Assembly (NCBI RefSeq): GCF_000282595.1
Contig: NZ_AKIZ01000022.1
Coordinates: forward strand, 248,001 to 312,000
From: Phyllobacterium sp. YR531
GTDB lineage: Bacteria; Pseudomonadota; Alphaproteobacteria; Rhizobiales; Rhizobiaceae
Reading direction: 5' to 3'
DNA: 64,000 nucleotides
Shown piece after piece: positions 36,048-43,268 of this stretch. Numbering within the stretch: the first letter of the stretch is position 1; the number at the start of each line of letters is the position of its first letter. Below the pieces are notes generated by a model. That model had not been told where the DNA came from, searched no databases, and saw only the letters and a program-made list of their open reading frames with translations. Both the position numbers and the translations under genes were made by a program.

Positions 36048-37220
36048 CTACGTCATGAGATGGTTACCGATCCGGCAATCGAATAAAACCGGCCGCCTTA
36101 TCGCGAGCATTTCTCCTATTGCCTCGTCAAGATCGTCTGGCTCGTCGCATCGAATGCCGACCGCCCCGAACGCTTCTGCCAATTTTAAAAAATCGGGCAG
36201 GGCGTTCGAGTAAGAGTGACCGTCAAATCCCATACGCCCATTGTTCAGTATGAAAACCTTGATCGGGGCATCGTACTGAATGGCGGTTGAGAGTTCCTTC
36301 ATTGTCGTCTGAACTGATGACGCATCGGCGATGTCGATGACAAGATTTTCGGGATAGGCGATTTGCATGCCTATCGCAGCTGGCAGACCATATCCCATTG
36401 TACCGAAACCGCTTGGCACGATCCAGCGATCGGAATCAATGAACCGGGCAGGTCCACCGCTGTGCAGATTCATATCTGCAGCTATATAGGGTCTATGATC
36501 GCGGGTCAGTTCGAAGAGCCGGTCGAGCGCATATCGCTGTCCAATCGTCGCGTCATCTGTTGCCCGATGCATTGTAACCGACGGCGGCCAATGCAGAGCA
36601 GTTTGCCGTGGCTTTACGCCAGCCGCAGCGGGGTAAATATAATGCTCCGGAAAGGCAATCGCGGAGGGCCCAGTGTAATATGCAGTCTGAACAAGAATGT
36701 CTTTGGGCACGTCGACGAGCACCGGCCCGGGTCGACCAGATTGTGCCAACTGGAAGGCTCGGTGAATTGTCGCCGCCAACTCATTTACCTCCGTTACCAG
36801 CCAGCTATGCTTGGTACATGGCCGCGTGATACCGACAGTATCGCACTCCTGAAATGCATCGGTGCCAATCAGTCCGGTTGCCACCTGTCCGGAAAGACAT
36901 AGCAGAGGCACGGCATCCATCATTGCGTTTTGAAGCGGCGTGACAGCATTCGTCGCTCCGGGCCCGGACGTTACCAGCATGACACCAACTTTCCCCGTAG
37001 AACGGGCATAGCCTTCGGCGGCATGACCGGCACCCTGCTCATGGCGCACCAGTATGTGCCTGATATCTGTTTGCTGGAAAAGCTCGTCGTAGATGGGTAG
37101 CACTGCTGCACCCGGATAACCGAAAATATGTTCTACGCCATTGTCGCGCAATGCTTGCAGAACGATCTCTGCTCCAGTCATTTCAGGGCGCGCGGATTTT
37201 TTAGTATACTTGCCTGTCAT
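36048..37220 (-). CDS. Truncated acetolactate synthase large subunit (ilvI-derived, probably non-functional)
   Basis: A 390-residue protein; IlvI is about 570-600. The N-terminal PYR domain is well kept (MTGAEIVLQALRDNGVEHIF, then RHEQGAGHAAEGYARSTGK with the catalytic Glu). The central FAD/quinone-fold domain is almost absent, and the sequence jumps from DVPKDILVQTAYY to RYALDRLFELTRDHRP. The ThDP motif that should read GDAS is altered (IDIADASSVQTTMKE). About 16 residues after ILNNGRMG and the last ~35 residues are missing. The frame is open but the enzyme cannot be normal. The ATG at 37220 follows AAAGGA. An attenuator-like leader lies upstream. Confidence 0.8.
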   Translation of the reverse strand: MTGKYTKKSARPEMTGAEIVLQALRDNGVEHIFGYPGAAVLPIYDELFQQTDIRHILVRHEQGAGHAAEGYARSTGKVGVMLVTSGPGATNAVTPLQNAMMDAVPLLCLSGQVATGLIGTDAFQECDTVGITRPCTKHSWLVTEVNELAATIHRAFQLAQSGRPGPVLVDVPKDILVQTAYYTGPSAIAFPEHYIYPAAAGVKPRQTALHWPPSVTMHRATDDATIGQRYALDRLFELTRDHRPYIAADMNLHSGGPARFIDSDRWIVPSGFGTMGYGLPAAIGMQIAYPENLVIDIADASSVQTTMKELSTAIQYDAPIKVFILNNGRMGFDGHSYSNALPDFLKLAEAFGAVGIRCDEPDDLDEAIGEMLAIRRPVLFDCRIGNHLMT

Positions 37221-37290
37221 GGCAGTTCCTTTGTGCAATGATTGTGTGGATGGTTGTGACAGGGCGGACCGGCGACTAAATTCCGGGCAT

Positions 37291-37367
37291 AAAAAAAGCC
37301 CCGTCAGGAGCCTGTTTGCCGCGCATGGGTGCTAATGCCGGATGGTCAAACCATCCTGCCCATGCGC
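37291..37367 (-). promoter_or_regulatory. Branched-chain amino acid attenuator (hairpins and terminator) of the ilvI-like gene
   Basis: Between the leader peptide and the gene, the minus-strand transcript can form two nested stems: GCGCATGGG with CCCATGCGC (arms 37359-37367 and 37321-37329) around GGATGG/CCATCC. A terminator stem GCTCC-TGAC-GGGGC (37311-37298) follows, then seven T residues (37297-37291). Leader stop and stems overlap as in classical attenuators. Ribosome stalling on Val codons would favour read-through. It is inferred from layout and leader content. Confidence 0.65.
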
Positions 37368-37402
37368 GATCCCACCACCAGAACAACCATTGCAGCTTTC
37401 AT
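37346..37402 (-). CDS. Val-rich leader peptide of the ilv attenuator
   Basis: An 18-codon frame on the minus strand encodes MKAAMVVLVVGSRMGRMV, with VVLVV in consecutive codons. Its stop lies inside the loop of the first hairpin. Such short Val/Leu-rich peptides sense charged branched-chain tRNAs in ilv operon leaders. The ribosome-binding site is weak. It is too short for standard gene calling. Confidence 0.6.
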   Translation of the reverse strand: MKAAMVVLVVGSRMGRMV

Positions 37403-37457
37403 GACCGGATTCAGTAACCGGAATTGATTGTCCCGTCAACGCTGGAGCTAGAGAGCA

Positions 37458-37483
37458 AGAAAAAAGGGCGCCGAAGCGCCCCA
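37458..37483 (-). terminator. Intrinsic terminator of the kdu/ABC operon
   Basis: On the minus strand GGGCGC-TTCG-GCGCCC (37481-37466) is followed by eight T-tract positions, seven of them consecutive or nearly so (37465-37458). The UUCG tetraloop makes this very stable. It lies 26 bases after the binding-protein stop and ends the seven-gene operon. Confidence 0.88.
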
Positions 37484-37508
37484 TTCCCTCAATCAGTTGA
37501 AGTTCCGA

Positions 37509-38300
37509 TCAACGTGATGTGAGATCGTCCGGCAATTCGCGATGCTGATACTTGCGGAATACTTCGCGCAGCGTGCCATTGTCAAAATTGGTTTTTACCC
37601 AGGTGTTGAGCCAATCCTGCAATGGCTTTTCGCCCTTCGGCAGGGCGATACCGAGATTGGTTTCCGCCTGTGTGAATTTCACTTCCAGTGGTTCTTTGCC
37701 TGCACGCTTGGCATTGATGCCGCCAAGAACTGCTGACTGGCTTGAGATAATGTCGAGCTGGCCGGTGACTGCCGCAGTGATAAGCGTTGCATCGTCCTCA
37801 AAGCGAACGATCTGTGCGCCGGGAGCATTCTTCGTGATGTCCATGTCGTTTGTCGTGGCACGAGTAACGCCAATACGTTTGCCTGCAAGATCGGCATAGT
37901 TCTTTATCGCGATTTCCTTTGGCGCGATGACGATAATGCTGAGCGTTGCATATGGAACCGTATAGTCGACAGCCTTCTTGCGCTCTTCGGTGATACCAAG
38001 TGCCGAGACGAGAATGTCGGCTTTACCGGTCTGGATTGTAGGGACGCGCGCAGCATTGGTGATTTCGATCAGGTCGAGATCAACGCCAAGATCCTTGGCA
38101 ATCAACTTTGCGGTTTCAACATCAGAACCGGTAGGCTTCAGGTTTTCGTCAACATAGGAATATTGCGGAATGCCCATGGCAACGGCGATGCGAACCTTGC
38201 CCGCCTTCTTGATGTTCTCCAGCGAATCCGCGTGAGCCGCAGATGCCAGCATGAGCAGGGCCGCGCTTGCGGCTATGCCGAATTTGGTAAGCAGTTTCAT
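37509..38300 (-). CDS. Polar-amino-acid-type ABC transporter substrate-binding protein
   Basis: A 263-residue periplasmic protein of the family 3 solute-binding class. The signal peptide covers residues 1-24 (ASAAHA), then LENIKKAGKVRIAVAMGIPQYSY, SDVETAKLIAKDLGVDLDLIEITNAARVP, and DILVSALGITEERKKAVDYTVPY. It is the last gene of an operon containing kduI and kduD, so its natural ligand may be an acidic sugar rather than an amino acid. This is inferred from gene order. Confidence 0.88.
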   Translation of the reverse strand: MKLLTKFGIAASAALLMLASAAHADSLENIKKAGKVRIAVAMGIPQYSYVDENLKPTGSDVETAKLIAKDLGVDLDLIEITNAARVPTIQTGKADILVSALGITEERKKAVDYTVPYATLSIIVIAPKEIAIKNYADLAGKRIGVTRATTNDMDITKNAPGAQIVRFEDDATLITAAVTGQLDIISSQSAVLGGINAKRAGKEPLEVKFTQAETNLGIALPKGEKPLQDWLNTWVKTNFDNGTLREVFRKYQHRELPDDLTSR

Positions 38301-38338
38301 TATTCTCTCTCCCGTTTTTGATTATGAGGTTCGTTTTG

Positions 38339-39067
38339 TCAGAGATCGTTCGCCAGAAAATCTTTCAATTCCTGCGTTTGCGGTCGAACGAGCATTTCTC
38401 CTGTCCCGGTCTCCCAGACCCGGCCGGTATTCATATAGATGACGCGATTTGCGACTTTGCGGGCAAAAGCCATTTCGTGCGTCACGACGATCATGGTCAT
38501 GCCGCCCTTTGCAAGATCTTCCATGACGCGCAAAACTTCACCCGTCAGCTGCGGGTCAAGCGCGGAGGTCACCTCGTCGAAAAGCATGACTTTTGGTTGC
38601 ATCGCCAATGAGCGGGCAATTGCAACGCGCTGCTGCTGGCCGCCGGATAATTGCTCAGGATAGGCATCGATCTTCTGCAGCAGGCCGACCTTCGAAAGAA
38701 CAGCTTTAGCGGTTTCCATTGCTTCGCCGCGTCCGATGTTTTTAACGCGGCGCAACGCCAGCATGATGTTCTCGGCAACATTCATATGAGGAAACAGATT
38801 GTAACTCTGGAACACCATGCCGACATCCTGCCGCAACGCGCGAATATCAAGATTGGGCGAATCAACCTGATGCCCGCACACTTCAATCGTGCCGCCCTGG
38901 ATGGTTTCAAGCCGGTTGATGCAGCGAAGGGCCGTGCTTTTACCGGAACCCGACTGCCCGATCAGCGCCACGACTTCGCCGGCTTCGATTTCGAAGGAAA
39001 CACCCTTGAGCACTTCGATATTACCGAAGCGTTTGATGACTTCGTTGAGCTTAACGGCGGCCGACAT
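38339..39067 (-). CDS. Polar-amino-acid-type ABC transporter ATP-binding protein (GlnQ-like)
   Basis: A 242-residue ATPase with Walker A GQSGSGKST, the signature LSGGQQQRVAIARSLAMQP, and Walker B VMLFDEVTSALDPQL. The MVFQSYNLFPHMNVAEN segment is typical of the GlnQ/HisP family. It overlaps the upstream permease by 17 bases. It energises import through the two adjacent permeases. Confidence 0.92.
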   Translation of the reverse strand: MSAAVKLNEVIKRFGNIEVLKGVSFEIEAGEVVALIGQSGSGKSTALRCINRLETIQGGTIEVCGHQVDSPNLDIRALRQDVGMVFQSYNLFPHMNVAENIMLALRRVKNIGRGEAMETAKAVLSKVGLLQKIDAYPEQLSGGQQQRVAIARSLAMQPKVMLFDEVTSALDPQLTGEVLRVMEDLAKGGMTMIVVTHEMAFARKVANRVIYMNTGRVWETGTGEMLVRPQTQELKDFLANDL

Positions 39068-39704
39068 TCAATTTCCTCTCAAGCGAACGGCTCCAGACCG
39101 AAAGCGGGTAACAAACGCAGAAGTAAAATGCGGCTGCTATGCCGAAAACGAGAAACGGCTGGAAAAGCGAATTATTGATAACCTGCGCTGCCCGCGTCAG
39201 CTCAACGAAGCCGACAACCGATGCTAGCGAGGTGTTTTTGATAAGCTGCACCATGAAACCGACTGTTGGCGGTGTCGCAATGCGCAACGCTTGAGGCAGG
39301 ATCACGTCTTTCAGTGTTTGCCAGCGGGTGAGGGCAAGACATTCAGCCGCTTCGAACTGTGTGCGCGGGACGGATTCGACGCAGCCACGCCATATTTCGC
39401 CGAGATAGGCGCTGGAATAGATCATCATTCCAAGGCCAGCGGCGGCGAGTGGTGGTACTTCAATGCCGACAACACCAAGGCCGAAATAGATGACGAACAT
39501 CAGGATCAGCAACGGCATGCCTTGGATAAACTGGACATAAAAAAGCGAAACACGTCGTAGCCAGCGCATGGTTGATGTGCGCGCAAGCATGACGAAAAAC
39601 CCGGCAACGCCGCCCAGCAGAAACGCGAGTGCTGAAAGTATGACTGTCCAAAGTAAGCCATTGAGCAGATAGACCAGATGATTTGTGGTGAAGCCGCCTG
39701 TCAT
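39051..39704 (-). CDS. Polar-amino-acid-type ABC transporter permease
   Basis: A 217-residue HisMQ-type permease with about five membrane segments. The motif AYLGEIWRGCVESVPRTQFEAAECLALTRWQTLKDVILPQALR is the EAA loop of this class. ATG 39704 follows GAGGATGAG; a longer frame to 39782 would overlap the neighbour. It pairs with the second permease ten bases upstream. Confidence 0.9.
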   Translation of the reverse strand: MTGGFTTNHLVYLLNGLLWTVILSALAFLLGGVAGFFVMLARTSTMRWLRRVSLFYVQFIQGMPLLILMFVIYFGLGVVGIEVPPLAAAGLGMMIYSSAYLGEIWRGCVESVPRTQFEAAECLALTRWQTLKDVILPQALRIATPPTVGFMVQLIKNTSLASVVGFVELTRAAQVINNSLFQPFLVFGIAAAFYFCVCYPLSVWSRSLERKLNVGRR

Positions 39705-39714
39705 GTTCTCATCC

Positions 39715-40398
39715 TCACAAAGGTGTGCCGAGACGGCGGCGGCGCGGGAAAATTCCAAGCGCGATGAGATGAAAACCCGCACGCAGCAGATAAGTGATTG
39801 CGAGATAGAGCAGGGCGATAACGATGTAGGTTTCGAAAGACCGGAAAGTGTATGACTGGATGTTATTGGCGACGCCGGTCAGTTCTTCTGCGGAGATCTG
39901 CGATGTAATGGACGTGGACAGCATCATCAGAATGAACTGGCTGGTAAGCGCCGGGTAGACCCGCTCGATTGCGGGCATAAGGATGATTTCACGATAGATT
40001 TGGAAGCGCGAGAGTCCGAGAGCTTCCGCTGCCTCGATCTGGCTTGGGTGAACGGCTTCCATTCCGGCCCGTACGATTTCCGCCGTATAGGCCCCTACAT
40101 TTATCACCATGGCAAAGACGGCGGCAAAGAAAACCGGCATGGTAATGCCGATTGAGGACAGGCCGAAGAAAATGAAGAATATTTGCACTATGAAAGGCGT
40201 GTTGCGCACGATTTCGATGTAGATGCCGACCACCAGACGCAGCCAGGCATAGGCGCTGCGTCGCGCAACTGCACACAGCACGCCGATAACCAGTCCGATA
40301 GCCACAGCGACCACAGTCATTTCGATTGTGGTAATCGCTCCCGCAACGAAGTCCCGCCAATAGGGCAAAAGTGCCGCAAAATCGAATTGGTAATTCAT
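39715..40398 (-). CDS. Polar-amino-acid-type ABC transporter permease
   Basis: A 227-residue HisMQ-type permease. It carries the family loop YTAEIVRAGMEAVHPSQIEAAEALGLSRFQIYREIILMPAIERVYPAL and about five membrane segments. It follows kduD by 34 bases in the same direction. The two permeases differ, so the transporter is a heterodimer. Confidence 0.9.
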   Translation of the reverse strand: MNYQFDFAALLPYWRDFVAGAITTIEMTVVAVAIGLVIGVLCAVARRSAYAWLRLVVGIYIEIVRNTPFIVQIFFIFFGLSSIGITMPVFFAAVFAMVINVGAYTAEIVRAGMEAVHPSQIEAAEALGLSRFQIYREIILMPAIERVYPALTSQFILMMLSTSITSQISAEELTGVANNIQSYTFRSFETYIVIALLYLAITYLLRAGFHLIALGIFPRRRRLGTPL

Positions 40399-40432
40399 GG
40401 CTTACCTATTGTAACTATGCGCTTACGTTTTC

Positions 40433-41188
40433 TCATCGCGCCAGCCAGCCACCATCAACCGGCAAAACTGTTCCATGCACATAATCGGAAGCTTTCGAGG
40501 CAAGGAATACCGCCGCGCCGCCAATATCGGATGGTTCACCCCAACGCGCAGCTGGAATTCGCGCCAGAATTTGCGCGCTCCGGTCCTGGTCCTCGCGTAA
40601 AGCCGTCGTGTTGTTGGTGACGAAATAGCCCGGTGCTATGGCGTTTACATTGATGCCTTTAGCAGCCCATTCACAGGCAAGCAGACGCGTAATTCCTGCA
40701 AGTCCACTCTTCGAAGCCGTATAGGACGGGATGCGGATGCCACCCTGAAACGACAGGAGCGAAGCAATATTGATGATCTTGCCATGCCCTTGGCTGATCA
40801 TATGCCGCCCTGCAGCCTGTGACAGGAAAAATGCCGATTTGAGATTGGTGTCGATAACGGCATCCCAATCTTCTTCGGTAAAATCAACGGCATCATTACG
40901 CCGGATTATCCCTGCATTATTGACGAGAATATCCAGTTGACCCAATGATTTGAGTGTTTCATCGATGATCGTTCCAACAGGTTTTATCGTAGCCAGATCG
41001 GCCTTGATCTCGATAAAACGAACGCCCGCCGCCTCTACCAGCTGTCGGGTTTCATGCATGGAGGAACGCCCCACTGCTGCAATTGATGCGCCAGCTTGGG
41101 CAAGAGCGAGGGCTATGCCCTGACCAATTCCGGTGTTGGCGCCGGTAACAATTGCCACCTTGTTGTGAAGATCAAAAAGATTGCTCAT
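40433..41188 (-). CDS. kduD: 2-dehydro-3-deoxy-D-gluconate 5-dehydrogenase (KduD-like SDR)
   Basis: A 251-residue classical SDR. Motifs are TGANTGIG, NNAG, catalytic YTASK and the C-terminal VLPVDGGWLAR. Similarity to KduD is strong over the whole length. It converts 3-deoxy-D-glycero-2,5-hexodiulosonate to 2-dehydro-3-deoxy-D-gluconate with NADH. Its ATG overlaps the kduI stop by four bases, the usual kduI-kduD arrangement in pectin or unsaturated uronate catabolism. Confidence 0.92.
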   Translation of the reverse strand: MSNLFDLHNKVAIVTGANTGIGQGIALALAQAGASIAAVGRSSMHETRQLVEAAGVRFIEIKADLATIKPVGTIIDETLKSLGQLDILVNNAGIIRRNDAVDFTEEDWDAVIDTNLKSAFFLSQAAGRHMISQGHGKIINIASLLSFQGGIRIPSYTASKSGLAGITRLLACEWAAKGINVNAIAPGYFVTNNTTALREDQDRSAQILARIPAARWGEPSDIGGAAVFLASKASDYVHGTVLPVDGGWLAR

Positions 41189-42021
41189 CGCAATACACTC
41201 ATTGGTACGTGGTCCATATCCGTGAAACTCTTGTTGTCGCCGCCCATGGCCCAGATGAATGCATAGTTGGCCGTGCCAACACCCGAATGAATTGACCAGC
41301 CGGGTGAAAGGATCGCTTGTTCATTGGCAACAATCATATGCCGCGTCTGGGTGGGTTCACCCATCATGTGAAATATGCGGGTGTCCGTGGCGAGATCAAA
41401 ATAGAGATAGGCTTCCGAACGCCGGTCGTGCGTATGGCAGGGCATGGTGTTCCACATATTGCCAGGCTCAAGCTGGGTCATCCCCATGACAAGTTGGCAG
41501 CTTTCGCAGACATCAGGATGGATATACTGCAAGAGCGTACGCTTGTTGGCGGTAAGCTGATCGCCAAGTATAACCTTGTTGGCCTGTTCGGGCTTTATGA
41601 GAACGCTGGGATGGGCTGCATGCGCCGGGGTAGACAGCAGATAGAACTTTGCCGGATTCGCCGTATCGATACTTTCGAATACCACATTGACTACACCCTT
41701 GCCGACATAGAGACAGTCACGGGCGGCAAGCTCATGCACTGTGCCATCGAGAGAAACTCTACCCGGGCCGCCAATGTTGAAAACGCCCAGTTCGCGTTGC
41801 GCCAGAAAGAAATCCTGTCCGACAGGGGTGGGAGCTGTAAGCGTCAAAGGTTTTGATGCAGGAACTGCCCCACCAATGATCAGCCGGTCTATATGGCTGT
41901 AGGTTAGAGTAATCTCATTGGCTTCGAACAGATTTTCCAGCAGGAAATGATGGCGCAATTCGTCGGTGTCGAACCTACGGACCGCATCCGGGTGGCAAAC
42001 CTGTCTTACTTCAATCTTCAT
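41185..42021 (-). CDS. kduI: 5-dehydro-4-deoxy-D-glucuronate isomerase
   Basis: A 278-residue cupin-fold isomerase. The N-terminus (RQVCHPDAVRRFDTDELRHHFLLENLF), the GGAVPASKPLTL segment and the metal site CHTHDRRSEAYLYFDL match KduI. It converts the open-chain product of unsaturated uronates to the diulosonate used by KduD. ATG 42021 is preferred to an ATG five codons upstream, based on the family start. It is the second gene of the operon, 42 bases after the GntR gene. Confidence 0.93.
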   Translation of the reverse strand: MKIEVRQVCHPDAVRRFDTDELRHHFLLENLFEANEITLTYSHIDRLIIGGAVPASKPLTLTAPTPVGQDFFLAQRELGVFNIGGPGRVSLDGTVHELAARDCLYVGKGVVNVVFESIDTANPAKFYLLSTPAHAAHPSVLIKPEQANKVILGDQLTANKRTLLQYIHPDVCESCQLVMGMTQLEPGNMWNTMPCHTHDRRSEAYLYFDLATDTRIFHMMGEPTQTRHMIVANEQAILSPGWSIHSGVGTANYAFIWAMGGDNKSFTDMDHVPMSVLR

Positions 42022-42063
42022 TTCAAACCCTTGCATGTCTGTGTTTTGCCGCGCTGCAGGCGG

Positions 42064-42822
42064 TCAGTAATCATCGATAAAGAATGCCGGATCGACATTT
42101 GCCGTATCCTTCACCTCACTCAGCATTTGCCCGAGATGGAAGCCCATTGCCTCGGTTGCATGAGCAATATCGTGCCGCCTTATTCCGTCCAGAATGGCTT
42201 CATGTTCGCCAATGACCCGCGTGAGGCGGCCGCTCAGCGGCAGAGTCAGGCGCCGGTAACGGTCAATCTGCATTTTGACCTGCTGGATCACGTTCCAGAT
42301 GCCGGGAAATCCGGCAATTGAGTTGATCGAGAGATGGAAATCTGTATCCGCAGCGTGAAAACGTTCATTGTCGCCGGAGGTTTCCGCAGCCACGAGATCG
42401 GCAATTGTGCGCTCAAGCCGGGCAATATCTGCCGCATTGGACTGTTCTGCAGCAAGCTTTACCGTGGTTTCTTCGAGCGATTTGCGAATGAGGATCGCTT
42501 CGTAAAGCGCTCGCCGCGGAATGCGTGAAACGAAGGTTCCAGATTGCGGGAATATATCGATGAGTCCGTCATCGGCGAGACGCAAAACCGCTTGATGGAC
42601 AGGCGTACGGCTTACGCCGAACTGGGCAGCGATTTCCTTCTCGAGAATGGGTTCCATCGGCTTGCGGCGCAATGAAATGATGTCGTCGAGCAGCTGCTTG
42701 TAAATATGGGTTGCAGCGCGCGGCGTGGCAGCCCGCTGTTGAACATAATCCGTGCTGGACGTGGCAAGAGGGTGTGCCCGGTCGCGCTTTCGTTCGGAGG
42801 GAAGGGCTGGATTATCGATCAT
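42064..42822 (-). CDS. GntR family regulator with FCD domain
   Basis: A 252-residue FadR-type regulator. The winged helix contains KQLLDDIISLRRKPMEPILEKEIAAQFGVSRTPVHQAVLRLADDGL, and the FCD domain starts near AILIRKSLEETTVKLAAEQ. It heads the kduI-kduD-ABC operon and so probably regulates it in response to a uronate breakdown product. KdgR-like control by FCD GntR proteins is known in Proteobacteria. Confidence 0.9.
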   Translation of the reverse strand: MIDNPALPSERKRDRAHPLATSSTDYVQQRAATPRAATHIYKQLLDDIISLRRKPMEPILEKEIAAQFGVSRTPVHQAVLRLADDGLIDIFPQSGTFVSRIPRRALYEAILIRKSLEETTVKLAAEQSNAADIARLERTIADLVAAETSGDNERFHAADTDFHLSINSIAGFPGIWNVIQQVKMQIDRYRRLTLPLSGRLTRVIGEHEAILDGIRRHDIAHATEAMGFHLGQMLSEVKDTANVDPAFFIDDY

Positions 42823-43268
42823 TGTCAGCTGAATTCACCCGCATAGGCGGCCTCGAACAGCACAAATAAGGGATTTTCATATGGCAAAACTACCTCCTCC
42901 CAAAGGATTTGAAATATAAATATTCTAATATTTCAGTTTTGACAAGACTCGATTTTGCAATAAATTGGCGTGACGGGGCTGGAGGAAAATTTGTTGCAAT
43001 TATGCGTTGCACGGTTTACGCATATACACCGAACCAATTAGATTGTGGCCGGTTGTATCTGTTTTAAGAATGCAACTTCAGGCCGTCACGAATACCTGAA
43101 TTTATTAGCTTGCGCGAGATTTCGATAAGAACGGGCAGTTCTTTGAAATATTAATACAATACTCAGTTGGTATCAGTGCCTTCAGGCGCATAACCAGTAA
43201 AACATTAGACTATCAGGATTGCCCCGCAGTTTTACTATCGATATTGTGCGATTTTTTTGGAAAGCTCC
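42823..43268. other. Intergenic region with an AT-rich inverted repeat
   Basis: This gap of about 446 bases separates the kdu operon from the divergent GGDEF/EAL gene. It contains an imperfect AT-rich inverted repeat at 42911-42934 (GAAATATAA and TAATATTTC around a six-base spacer), a candidate operator for the GntR regulator. A TTGACA box follows at 42938-42943 on the plus strand. I saw no ORF with a ribosome-binding site. Confidence 0.4.
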
